Shown piece by piece: positions 1 through 6,278 of a stretch of 36,229 bases of DNA. The notes under the pieces were generated by a model. The model ran no database searches and was not told where the DNA came from. It worked only from the letters and a program-made list of their open reading frames with translations. Made by a program: the position numbers and the translations under genes. Where the stretch lies: the IMG/VR virus record IMGVR_UViG_3300046535_001899, positions 1-36,229 of that record; one strand, given 5' to 3'. How positions within the stretch are numbered: the first letter of the stretch is position 1; the number at the start of each line of letters is the position of its first letter. This DNA is from a virus.

Positions 1-83
1 AAGCCGCAGATCGGCGTGTCGGCGCCGACGTCGAGGATCCCCAGGTGGAACGGCCCCGAGAAGTGGACGGCGGCGAGGCTCAC
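1..83 (-). CDS. Unknown protein, N-terminal part only (runs off left edge)
   Basis: The window edge cuts this leftward gene, so only about 27 N-terminal codons are visible (begins MSLAAVHFSG). The GTG start at 83-81 sits in a GTGA overlap with the stop of the small membrane gene upstream. It is preceded by a good ribosome-binding site (GGAGG, then 5 nt). No family is recognisable from this fragment. It is the last visible member of the leftward operon downstream of the integrase. Confidence 0.55.
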   Translation of the reverse strand, partial: MSLAAVHFSGPFHLGILDVGADTPICG

Positions 84-217
84 GTCGACCTCCGGCTCAG
101 CCCCAGCACGACGAGCGCGGCGGCCGATAGCAGGAGCGCGGCGCCCGCGAGGGCGGCGCCGTGGAAAACGTAGCCGAGGGCGAGCAGGTGCCAGGAGGAG
201 AGGCGGCGCGGCGTCAC
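80..217 (-). CDS. Small membrane protein, 45 aa
   Basis: The start is the GTG at 217-215, which overlaps the stop of the methyltransferase gene as GTGA. The protein begins with a short basic stretch (TPRRLSSW), then a hydrophobic segment from about residue 10 to 40 rich in Ala and Leu, and ends LGLSRRST. That predicts one or two membrane helices. No family is recognised; small membrane proteins like this are common phage accessory genes. Overlaps of 4 bp on both sides support it being translated. Starts further upstream would overlap the methyltransferase deeply and were rejected. Confidence 0.55.
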   Translation of the reverse strand: MTPRRLSSWHLLALGYVFHGAALAGAALLLSAAALVVLGLSRRST

Positions 218-945
218 GAGGCACCGCCTTCCACTTCGAGGATGAACCAGCGGTTCCCCCGTCCGGGTCCCCAAACGGCCCACATGTAGTCAGTCGCGTC
301 GGTGCCGAGCGTGCGGCAGTCGCCGTCGTGTCGGGCTTCGAGCTGGCAGCGCTGCGCCTTGCCCTTCCCATTGCCCAGCACCAGCGCCACGCAGCGCTCA
401 TGCTTCCACTTGAGGTGCTCCACGAAGCTAGGTCGCTTCGGCAGCACGTAGACGTCGCTCGGGTTCGCGCGGTGGAACGGAGCCCGCTCCTGCGACGCGA
501 GCCACGGCAGGCGGAGCAGCATTGCGACGTCGCCGCCGGGGGCGACCTCGAGCAGCGCACGCTGAACGAACGCCATCGCGAGGGCGTAGGGCGGGTTCGT
601 CAGGATGAGCTCTGGCCGGCCCCACGACCCGGCCGCGAGCGCGTCGCGACGTTCGACGACGGCGATCGATTCGTGCCGCGCGTCGAGCGTACGCGTCTCG
701 TCGATCTCGAACCCGCGCAGCGGCGGAGCTTTCATGCCGTGCGTTTCGAGCCACGCCCCTTCCGTGTAGACCGCTCGGAAGATCGCGCCGTCGCCGCAAC
801 ATGGGTCCAGGATCGATGCGCAGCCGTTGCTCGGCTTGATCCAGCCGACGTGCGGCAGGATCGCGCGCGTCGCCCATGAAGGCGTGGCATAGAAGTCGTC
901 CACGTGGCGCTCGGCGCCCGCGAGGTTGCGGCCGGCGGCGCTCAC
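214..945 (-). CDS. DNA adenine-N6 methyltransferase, phage type
   Basis: This 243-residue protein probably methylates adenine N6 in phage or host DNA, protecting it from restriction or altering regulation. The AdoMet-binding motif is DPCCGDG (about residues 47-53) and the catalytic motif is NPPY (117-120), both diagnostic of adenine methyltransferases. An upstream FYATPSWATRAIL segment is typical of small phage enzymes. The GTG start at 945-943 overlaps the preceding stop (GTGA) and has GGAAGGA upstream; the frame stays open beyond it only as a shadow of the neighbour. Oddity: near residues 180-210 there is a Cys/His-rich insert (C, about 16 residues, CxLxxxHxGxCR) resembling a zinc knuckle, followed by the usual DATDY-W-VW ending. 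There is no restriction gene beside it, so it looks like an orphan enzyme. Target specificity cannot be read from sequence. Confidence 0.85.
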   Translation of the reverse strand: MSAAGRNLAGAERHVDDFYATPSWATRAILPHVGWIKPSNGCASILDPCCGDGAIFRAVYTEGAWLETHGMKAPPLRGFEIDETRTLDARHESIAVVERRDALAAGSWGRPELILTNPPYALAMAFVQRALLEVAPGGDVAMLLRLPWLASQERAPFHRANPSDVYVLPKRPSFVEHLKWKHERCVALVLGNGKGKAQRCQLEARHDGDCRTLGTDATDYMWAVWGPGRGNRWFILEVEGGAS

Positions 946-1211
946 GAGCCGGTTCCTTCCTGCTTGCGCGCGACGAACGTCCCGTTCTTGTTCCTCTCGA
1001 CGCGCCACGAGGTCGTGACGCCGTTCGGCTCGACTACGACCACATCCAAGGCGCCGACGAATGCGGTCGGGTCCTCGACCGTGGCCATCGCCGCGTAGTC
1101 CTCGGCGTAGCGCTCCGCGGCGTACTCGGGGGTGCGCGCCTCGATGCTCGACGCGTTGGCGTACGTCTCGCCGAACAGGCGGACGCGCATGTAGGAGCGG
1201 GGCGGGCTCAC
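942..1211 (-). CDS. Unknown protein, 89 aa
   Basis: The GTG at 1211 is chosen as start because GGAG lies 7 nt upstream; a GTG at 1244 and an ATG at 1190 have no such site. The protein (YMRVRLFGETYAN, then VEDPTAFVGALDVVVVEPNGVTTSWRVERN) looks like a small alpha/beta fold, but no family is recognised. It overlaps the methyltransferase by GTGA. It is the first gene to the left of the integrase, across the candidate attP region. Its start junction repeats the sequence of the methyltransferase start junction (13 identical bases). Confidence 0.6.
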   Translation of the reverse strand: MSPPRSYMRVRLFGETYANASSIEARTPEYAAERYAEDYAAMATVEDPTAFVGALDVVVVEPNGVTTSWRVERNKNGTFVARKQEGTGS

Positions 1212-1386
1212 GAGCCGGCTCCAATCAGGCGCGCGCAGGCGCACTTAGCCAGAGAGCCGCCATAGTCCTGGCTCTGACCCCCCGGCGCAGCGGGACATCG
1301 CCAGCTTTCCGGGCCTTGCTTTGACGCTGCGGGACGCGGGGGACTATTCTGGGCGGAAAGCAACGCGGCAGCGTCAAACGCTACGT
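1212..1386. other. Gene-free region next to the integrase, candidate attP
   Basis: No gene fits these 175 bases between the integrase stop and the next gene. They contain two inverted repeats. One is AGAGCC/GGCTCT around an 11-nt loop near 1254-1276. The other is an 11-bp pair, TTTGACGCTGC at 1320-1330 and GCAGCGTCAAA at 1368-1378. GGACTAT occurs once on each strand (1349-1355 plus; 1261-1267 minus). Inverted and repeated short sites next to a tyrosine integrase are what arm and core sites of an attP look like. The core cannot be named without the host junctions. Confidence 0.4.
1320..1378. repeat. 11-bp inverted repeat beside the integrase stop
   Basis: TTTGACGCTGC (1320-1330) and its exact complement GCAGCGTCAAA (1368-1378) flank 37 bases containing GGGGGACTATTCTGGGCGG. 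The repeat begins 8 bases past the integrase stop. The loop is long and no T-run follows on the transcribed strand, so a terminator is unlikely. Recombinase or accessory-protein binding is a better fit. Confidence 0.5.
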
Positions 1387-2454
1387 CTACCGGCGTTTCG
1401 TGCCGGATCGACCTGCGATCGCCAGAGGCATCGCCATAGGTCTCGGGCCGATGTCGACGGCGTTCAGCGCGCGCGCCAGGTGGTCCGGCAACAGGTGCGA
1501 GTAGATTTCGGTGACCCGCGAGTGCGAGTGCCCGAGGATCTTCGCGAGTAGAAACATGTCCGGGCACGACGCGAGGAAGGCTGACGCGAAACTGTGCCTC
1601 GTCGAGTGAGGAGAGCCCACGAGCCCCGCCGCCTTGCGCACCTTGGCGAAGATGCCCTGCGGGAACGCCGCGAAGGCTGCGCCCATGTGATTCGCGAAGA
1701 CGAAGCGCGGGTTGCGGCGCTTGCCGGTCAGCACCGCGCGCACCGCGCGCGACATGGGGATCTCGCGCGGCTTGCCGCTCTTCGGTCGCCACGCGTCGGT
1801 CACGGGGATCTTGATGAGCCCGCGCTCGAAGTCGATCCAGTCCCACTGGGCCGCGATCGCCTCGCCCTTCCGGCACCCGGTGTTGATCATGAAGACGAGC
1901 ATCGGCACAAGCTGCGGGGCCACGCGGCGAGCCGCCTCGAACAGGCGCCCGATCTCCTCGGTTGACCAAGCCGTCACCCGGCCGGAGCTCTTCTCGGGCA
2001 ACCGCTTCCACTCCACCGGCGCGCACGGGTAGCCGTTCGCCCGCGCGAAGTTGAGCACGACCTTGAGGACCATCAGGTCGTGGTTGATGCTCGACGGCGC
2101 GGCGACATGAAGCCGCGCCCGTTTGAAGCGCTCGACGTGCGCCGTCGCGATCTCCGTGAGCTTCAGCCGGCCGAAGTGCTCGACCAGTGTGCCGATCTGA
2201 TAGATTCTGCTTCGTTCCCACGTGCTACTCCGAAGGTGAGCCTGAGCGTGCGGCGCGTAGGCGCTCTCTACAAAGTCGTCGAATCGTGGCGCCGTCCGAC
2301 GCGAGAGCGAGATGGCCTCGAGCGCGACGCGCTTTCGCGCTTCGAACGCCTGAGCCTCGCGCTTCGTCCCCTCGACGATCCACTCCCGCTGGGTCTTGTT
2401 CTTGTAGATCGTGACCCGCCACGTGTTCGCCCTGCGGCCCTTCGAGATCGGCAT
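1387..2454 (-). CDS. int: Tyrosine-family phage integrase
   Basis: This 355-residue site-specific recombinase would integrate and excise the phage at att sites. The order is an N-terminal strand-rich segment (about 1-40), a SAM-like core-binding domain (about 55-150: DDFVESAYAPHAQAHL, HFGRLKLTEI) and the catalytic domain (about 160-340). Catalytic residues are visible: Arg in TGCRKGE (about 195), Lys in PKSGKPREIP, HxxR in HSTRH (about 283-286), His in LGHS (about 309) and the nucleophile Tyr in VTEIYSHL (about 318). The ATG at 2454 (MPISKGRR) is preferred over an in-frame ATG at 2490, since integrases of this type begin just before the WRVTIYKNK strand. Its 5' end lies inside the preceding excisionase-like frame. 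Full length; no frameshift. Confidence 0.93.
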   Translation of the reverse strand: MPISKGRRANTWRVTIYKNKTQREWIVEGTKREAQAFEARKRVALEAISLSRRTAPRFDDFVESAYAPHAQAHLRSSTWERSRIYQIGTLVEHFGRLKLTEIATAHVERFKRARLHVAAPSSINHDLMVLKVVLNFARANGYPCAPVEWKRLPEKSSGRVTAWSTEEIGRLFEAARRVAPQLVPMLVFMINTGCRKGEAIAAQWDWIDFERGLIKIPVTDAWRPKSGKPREIPMSRAVRAVLTGKRRNPRFVFANHMGAAFAAFPQGIFAKVRKAAGLVGSPHSTRHSFASAFLASCPDMFLLAKILGHSHSRVTEIYSHLLPDHLARALNAVDIGPRPMAMPLAIAGRSGTKRR

Positions 2455-2683
2455 GGGCAGCACGCTGCGATCGCAACGTGAAGGCCACAAGCTCGGACTC
2501 GAGCAGCCGCCAGCGCCGGCCGAACTTCAGCGCGGGGATGCGGGCCTCGCGGCAGAGCTGCACGACGGTCTTGACAGGGAGCTGCAAGAGCGCCGCAGCC
2601 TGCTTGGGAGTGAGGAACACGGCGGGGCACACGCACACGGGCTCGTGACAGCGGCCGCAGGCCTCGAAGTGGGAGAACTTCAT
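2225..2683 (-). CDS. Excisionase-like helix-turn-helix protein
   Basis: Residues 23-70 form a MerR/HTH_17-type DNA-binding domain (FLTPKQAAALLQLPVKTVVQLCREA, then FGRRWRLLESEL), typical of phage excisionases. They are preceded by a small Cys cluster (CGRCHEPVCVC, residues 9-19). The position immediately upstream of int supports a role in excision. The ATG at 2683 overlaps the HicB-like gene as ATGA. Oddity: no stop codon follows the domain. The frame runs on to 2225, so about 80 extra residues overlap the integrase by 230 bp. That tail is Arg-rich and looks like antisense-frame noise. Either the overlap is real, or the two proteins are joined or separated by a frameshift. The DNA-binding half is the secure part. 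Confidence 0.75.
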   Translation of the reverse strand: MKFSHFEACGRCHEPVCVCPAVFLTPKQAAALLQLPVKTVVQLCREARIPALKFGRRWRLLESELVAFTLRSQRAAHADLEGPQGEHVAGHDLQEQDPAGVDRRGDEARGSGVRSAKARRARGHLALASDGATIRRLCRERLRAARSGSPSE

Positions 2684-2940
2684 TGGCCGAGCCCCTTCTT
2701 CTGCAAGGTCATCACGCGCTCGAACGCCGCGATGTCGGACTCCGGGCACTGGTCCTTGACCTCGAACGCCACGCCGTGCGCATCGCTCGCAATCTGCATC
2801 GTGTCCCACGCGCGACCGAGATCGGCGAGCGCCTGCCCGACGGTCTTGCCCTGAGCCGCCAGGTCGACGTCCAACGCGTGGGCAACGATGAAGCCGTCCT
2901 CTTCGAAGATCAGAACGCGCACAGCAACGGGAAACTTCAT
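2680..2940 (-). CDS. HicB-like protein without an obvious toxin partner
   Basis: This 86-residue protein has the HicB/UPF0150 fold signature: MKFPVAVRVLIFEEDGFIVAHALDVDLAAQGKTV, then GQALADLGRAWDTM. In toxin-antitoxin pairs HicB neutralises the HicA RNase. No HicA-like gene (about 60 residues with a conserved His) is adjacent, and there is no clear C-terminal ribbon-helix-helix domain. It may be a stand-alone phage protein that neutralises a host toxin, or a regulator. The ATG is set by an ATGA overlap with the Cys-rich gene upstream. Its start context (GGCCCAATGAAGTTT) closely resembles that of the next gene downstream (GGCCAATGAAGTT). Confidence 0.7.
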   Translation of the reverse strand: MKFPVAVRVLIFEEDGFIVAHALDVDLAAQGKTVGQALADLGRAWDTMQIASDAHGVAFEVKDQCPESDIAAFERVMTLQKKGLGQ

Positions 2941-3248
2941 TGGGCCACACCTCCGCCATCGATCATCGCCAACGCCTCATCCGCCGACACCGCCGGGAAC
3001 TGGCCCGTGTCGTTCGGCGACCGCGGCGGCCGCGCCCCGCAGGTGCACTCCCCCGTGATGCCGAGCCGGTGCGGACCCGCGTACGACTTGAGCGGGCACG
3101 ACAGCGACCACATCGCCTCGCGGGAGCGCCGGTACGCCTCCGCCTTCCGGCGCTGGACGACGCACGTCGTGCACGGCGAGGCCCCGCAGTCGGCCAGGCA
3201 GGTCGAGCAGGTGAGCCAGTCCTGGTCGTGGGCGCAGCGGATGCTCAT
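2937..3248 (-). CDS. Cysteine-rich small protein, probable zinc binder
   Basis: There are 103 residues with two dense Cys regions. The N-terminal one (C5, then C14-x2-C17, C21, C26-x2-C29) and a later CxC (GECTCGARPP) suggest one or two zinc sites. A basic stretch between them (VQRRKAEAYRRSREAMW) could contact nucleic acid. No named family is recognised. It overlaps both neighbours by ATGA. One of several small Cys/His-rich proteins in this phage. Confidence 0.65.
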   Translation of the reverse strand: MSIRCAHDQDWLTCSTCLADCGASPCTTCVVQRRKAEAYRRSREAMWSLSCPLKSYAGPHRLGITGECTCGARPPRSPNDTGQFPAVSADEALAMIDGGGVAQ

Positions 3249-4573
3249 TTGCCCCCCCAGCCGACGGTGTTCGGCTTGCTGGCTGCCGCTGCGCTCGTCT
3301 GTCGGTCCTGCGACTCGATGGCAGCGACCGCGAGCGCGGCAATCTTTACAAGTGCCTCACGGCTCTTGTCAGATTCGCAACGGACAGCGGCGCTGCGCGC
3401 CTTGTCCAGCTGCTTCCCGACGTAGAAGAGCCAATCGCCAGCATCGTGCTCGTCGTCGTGCGAGGGGCCGCCCCACTGCGCGTCCTGTGCGGCGCGCTCG
3501 TTGCGAATGTCCTGATAGGCGCGTAGCCCGCCCCTCAGGGCCTCGTGCGCGGCTTCCTCCGCGTCTCCCAAGGCCTTTCGCGCTTCGGGGTGGACGCCGG
3601 TGCCGGCGCAGTCGGTGCACGGATACAGCCCGTTTCTGACTAAACCGCCCTCCGCACTAATACTAAGGCCGAACGACTTGTGCCCTTCGCACGCGTTGCA
3701 CCGGATCGCCCGCACGCGCTCCCTCAGGGCCTCATGCGCGGCTGTGGCGGTGTCTCGCTGCACGCGGGTGGCGTCGAGCGCGGCATCGGTCACGCCCCAA
3801 CTGCGGACGCATTCGGCAAGCTGCGCCTCGATCTCCGCCACGCGGGCCCTTAGGGCCTCGTGCGCGGCGCGCTCGGCGGTGAGCTTCGTATGGGTCTTGG
3901 CCAGCTCTGCACGAAGCAGATCCCGATCGGTCTCGATCTGGTGTCCGAACCTGGCTTCCTCCGCATCCGTCATGCGCGACATCGCACGTTCTGCCGCCAC
4001 CTCCCGCACCAGTTCCTCGACGCGGGTCTCGAGTCCCGCAATCACCTCGCCGCGTGAGGCTTCGATGCGCCGCAGCCGATGTCCGTCCTCCCGCAAGACA
4101 CGGTTCTCCTCCTCGACATCCGCCACGCGGGCGCGGGGGTCGTGGCCCCAGTCGCAGATCGATGCAATTTCGGTACGTAGGTCGGTAATCTCGCGTTCCA
4201 GTCCCGTCACCTTGGCGCGGGCGGCGTCGTACTCGGCCCGGAAGTGGTCGAGTTTCTGTCCCCGATCGTGCGCCTCGGCGCGGGCGGCGTCGCGCTCCCG
4301 CTCGGCCCGTTCCGCTCGCGCGCGCTGCACACCGCTTTGCAGCACGTCCTTGACCTGCGTGGCGACGAGCGCGCGCAGATCCGCCACCGCCCGCACCGCC
4401 GGGTGGTCCGGCAGCGGGTCGGGCGACTCGCCGCGACAGAGGGCCGAGATCGCGGCGAGGGCGGCTTCGCGTGGATCGGATTGGGGCGCGACTGGTCCAC
4501 CTGACCAGGGGCCGAGTGCACGCAACCTCGCCACTGCTGCGGCAAGCTTTTTCGGATCCTGTTTCTTGCTCAC
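3245..4573 (-). CDS. Long coiled-coil protein with DnaJ-like zinc motif
   Basis: This 442-residue protein begins at a GTG at 4573 (MSKKQDPKKL). Residues about 60-280 are an almost continuous coiled coil rich in Arg, Glu and Ala, with the recurrent segment AAHEALR appearing at least four times. At about 290-330 lie two CxxC pairs, CNAC and CTDC, with CAGTG-like context, resembling half of a DnaJ zinc module. The C-terminal part (about 350-425: NERAAQDAQWGGPSHDDEHD, then LVKIAALAVAAIESQDR) matches a widespread phage domain carrying ERxxQDxxWG and HDDxH motifs, whose function is unknown to me. It may be a fusion of a scaffold-like coil with that domain. Both ends are coupled by 4-bp overlaps. 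Confidence 0.75.
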   Translation of the reverse strand: MSKKQDPKKLAAAVARLRALGPWSGGPVAPQSDPREAALAAISALCRGESPDPLPDHPAVRAVADLRALVATQVKDVLQSGVQRARAERAERERDAARAEAHDRGQKLDHFRAEYDAARAKVTGLEREITDLRTEIASICDWGHDPRARVADVEEENRVLREDGHRLRRIEASRGEVIAGLETRVEELVREVAAERAMSRMTDAEEARFGHQIETDRDLLRAELAKTHTKLTAERAAHEALRARVAEIEAQLAECVRSWGVTDAALDATRVQRDTATAAHEALRERVRAIRCNACEGHKSFGLSISAEGGLVRNGLYPCTDCAGTGVHPEARKALGDAEEAAHEALRGGLRAYQDIRNERAAQDAQWGGPSHDDEHDAGDWLFYVGKQLDKARSAAVRCESDKSREALVKIAALAVAAIESQDRQTSAAAASKPNTVGWGGK

Positions 4574-4586
4574 TTCGCACCTCGCA
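4570..4586 (-). repeat. Junction repeat, copy 1 of 3 (TGCGAGGTGCGAAGTGA)
   Basis: On the transcribed strand this 17-mer encodes the end of one protein (RGAK, stop), supplies the ribosome-binding site (GAGGTG) and contains the GTG start of the next gene. Identical copies lie at 5024-5040 and 5203-5219. No other junction in the window has this exact sequence. Confidence 0.9.
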
Positions 4587-4827
4587 ATACACCTCGAATA
4601 GAATCGTTGTCGCGGCGCAGCCGCTCGACCTCGCCCCGCAGGCGTTCGAGCTCGTCTAGGAGCGCGGGCAATGCGTTGATCGTGGCGACGATGAGAATCA
4701 GGTTCGCGTCGGTTCGCTGTCGTTTCTCCGGCGTGGTGTCAAGCGACGATGAGACCACCGTGCGCCAGTTCCACGGCCTCGGCGTCGCCGCCGCGAGGAG
4801 CGCGCGGAGCTGTTCGAGATCGGTCAC
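4570..4827 (-). CDS. Small phage protein, Ea22-like pattern
   Basis: There are 85 residues from the GTG at 4827 (GTGA overlap, GGGAGGTAGG upstream). It carries LRALLAAATPRPW near the N-terminus, ANLILIVATINALPALLDELERL in the middle and a leucine-zipper-like end (LRGEVERLRRDNDSIRGVLRGAK). This pattern of a Trp-containing head, an ANxxxIxxxxNALPALL core and a coiled tail is common among Ea22-like phage proteins of unknown role. Its last codons and stop form one of three identical 17-bp junctions (4570-4586). Confidence 0.65.
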   Translation of the reverse strand: MTDLEQLRALLAAATPRPWNWRTVVSSSLDTTPEKRQRTDANLILIVATINALPALLDELERLRGEVERLRRDNDSIRGVLRGAK

Positions 4828-5027
4828 TTGCCTACCTCCCACGTTCCAGTCCCCGCCCTCTCCTCGATGAACGAGCGCGCTTGGGCCAGCGTCCGAAACG
4901 ATCCCATCGTGTCGACCGTGTAGGGCCCGACGACGCAGAACCGCCCGCGCTGGCCGGCGTAGTCGCGCACGAGCCACTCGGCGCCATCGGCGGAGTAGAA
5001 GACGGCGAGCGGGTGAAAGACGTTCAC
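4824..5027 (-). CDS. Unknown small protein, 67 aa
   Basis: Starts at the GTG at 5027, inside the second copy of the 17-bp junction. The sequence (VFHPLAVFYSADGAEWLVRDY, CVVGPYTVDTMGSFRTLAQA, FIEERAG) suggests a compact beta-rich fold of the kind seen in small phage early proteins. No family is recognised. It overlaps both neighbours by GTGA. Longer upstream starts in this frame would lie inside the neighbouring gene and give Arg-rich shadow sequence. Confidence 0.6.
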   Translation of the reverse strand: MNVFHPLAVFYSADGAEWLVRDYAGQRGRFCVVGPYTVDTMGSFRTLAQARSFIEERAGTGTWEVGK

Positions 5028-5040
5028 TTCGCACCTCGCA
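5024..5040 (-). repeat. Junction repeat, copy 2 of 3
   Basis: Identical 17-mer to 4570-4586, spanning the stop of the 5024-5206 gene and the start of the 4824-5027 gene. It carries the ribosome-binding site and the GTGA overlap. Confidence 0.9.
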
Positions 5041-5206
5041 AGTTCTTCCTCACACGCTCGGACTCGGCGCGCGCAGCGGCGGACGCCCGCGACCGTTCCT
5101 TCAACGCCTCCACGCCCCACGACGCGAGGCCTGCGCCGACCGCGGACAGGATCGCAATCGCCACCGCTTCCGCGATGCGTTTCGCTTCGCCTTCGGAGGG
5201 GATCAC
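5024..5206 (-). CDS. Small protein with one hydrophobic helix, 60 aa
   Basis: Starts at the GTG at 5206 inside the third copy of the junction repeat and ends inside the second. Residues about 11-32 (AEAVAIAILSAVGAGLASWGVEAL) could be a membrane or amphipathic helix. A charged Arg/Glu-rich tail ends VRKNLRGAK. The function is unknown. The four C-terminal residues RGAK are shared with both flanking genes because all three end in the same 17-bp repeat. Confidence 0.55.
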   Translation of the reverse strand: MIPSEGEAKRIAEAVAIAILSAVGAGLASWGVEALKERSRASAAARAESERVRKNLRGAK

Positions 5207-5219
5207 TTCGCACCTCGCA
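5203..5219 (-). repeat. Junction repeat, copy 3 of 3
   Basis: Identical 17-mer, spanning the stop of the 5203-5967 gene and the start of the 5024-5206 gene. With copy 2 it brackets the 60-residue gene exactly, so that gene behaves like a cassette between two direct repeats. Confidence 0.9.
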
Positions 5220-5967
5220 CGACTCCGGCCCACGGGAGCGGCGTCGCGTCGGGGGGCGCGTGAGCGTCGCACCAGCGGTGCGCTACGGCACCTGGGATGG
5301 ACGGCTTCTTCGTTGCCCTGTTGTCGCAAACGGGGTTGCGGGCGTCGCAGAATGGCGCGTGCGCCTCGAAGCACGCCCGCAGCCCCGCAAGCTCGGCCGC
5401 GGGGTCCGCGGGGATGACGACCATCGGCCGAACGTCCGTCGCCATGTACCGTGCGAACGACACGCGCGCCTCTCGGAGTGCTTCCGCAAGCGCGTTGATC
5501 GTCGCGCGCTCCGTCGCGCCAGCTTTGGCGCAGCGGCTCAGCTCTAGATCGTTGTGCGCTTCCTCGTACGTGGGAATGAACGGCGCGGAGTACGGTGCCG
5601 CGTCCGAGGGGGTGGCGGCGAGCGTCGGGACGAAGCCCACACCATTAACCCATTCCAGATCGTGAAACCCGTCATCATCAGGGGCCGCCGCGGTGTCCGC
5701 GGGGGAGGCGGCGAGCAGGGCGCTGAGGCGCACCGGAACCTCGCGAAGTGGCTCGTCGGGTTCGACGTCGACCTCCGCAAGGTCGGTCTCGTCCATGTTG
5801 TCCAGAGCCCAGTCGAAGAAGTCGACCGCCTCCCGCAGCCCCGCCTCCAGCGCCGTGATGCGGGCTTCGGCGGCGTCGAGCGCGTCGACGGCCTCGACGG
5901 CGCACCGTTCCAGCCCCACCCCGTGGATACAGCCCTGGATCCGCTCCCGCATCTCGGCGGGCGTCAC
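5203..5967 (-). CDS. Unknown phage protein, 254 aa
   Basis: Starts at the GTG at 5967 (VTPAEMRERIQGC), coupled by GTGA to the gene upstream. The N-terminal 60 residues are helical (DALDAAEARITALEAGLREAVDF), followed by an acidic stretch (DETDLAEVDVEPDEP) and a low-complexity Ala/Pro linker. The C-terminal third has CFEAHAPFCDARNPVCDN and HRWCDAHAPPDATP, where spaced Cys and His could form a zinc site. No family is recognised. The layout of helical head, linker and zinc tail suggests an accessory protein rather than an enzyme. Confidence 0.6.
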   Translation of the reverse strand: MTPAEMRERIQGCIHGVGLERCAVEAVDALDAAEARITALEAGLREAVDFFDWALDNMDETDLAEVDVEPDEPLREVPVRLSALLAASPADTAAAPDDDGFHDLEWVNGVGFVPTLAATPSDAAPYSAPFIPTYEEAHNDLELSRCAKAGATERATINALAEALREARVSFARYMATDVRPMVVIPADPAAELAGLRACFEAHAPFCDARNPVCDNRATKKPSIPGAVAHRWCDAHAPPDATPLPWAGVVRGAK

Positions 5968-6278
5968 GTCGACACCGCCTTGCGATAGGCATGAGTGGCC
6001 TTGTTCAGCGTCGCCAGACTCCGACAATAGGCCATCACTTCCGTTACCGTCCCGCCATGTGACATCGCGTCGATCCACGCCAGCGCCGCCACGACCAGCG
6101 CATCCCGCGCCTCGCGCTCGCGCCTCGGCACCACCTCGCCCACGCGGACCGTTGCGTCGAGCGCACCGGTCAGATCCATCTGCGTCGCGACGTCCTCGGC
6201 GAAGCGCTCGGCTTCTTCGCGTGTGGCAAAGCGCGGCTCGTCGTCGAGGACCTCGCGCACGTAGAATCGATTGGCCAT
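5964..6278 (-). CDS. Unknown small protein, about 104 aa
   Basis: GTG (6281) and ATG (6278) lie side by side. The ATG is preferred because GGAGG then lies 7 nt upstream, against only 4 nt for the GTG. The product begins MANRFYVREVLDDEPRFATREEAERFAEDVATQMD, a pattern seen in small phage proteins that start with a strand and then a charged helix. The second half is helical (DALVVAALAWIDAM, TLNKATHAYRKAV). No function can be assigned. Coupled to the HNH gene by TGATG. Confidence 0.6.
   Translation of the reverse strand: MANRFYVREVLDDEPRFATREEAERFAEDVATQMDLTGALDATVRVGEVVPRREREARDALVVAALAWIDAMSHGGTVTEVMAYCRSLATLNKATHAYRKAVST

Noticed and set aside
1320-1378. Rho-independent terminator after the integrase
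   Set aside because: The loop is 37 nt and no T-run follows the stem on the transcribed strand.
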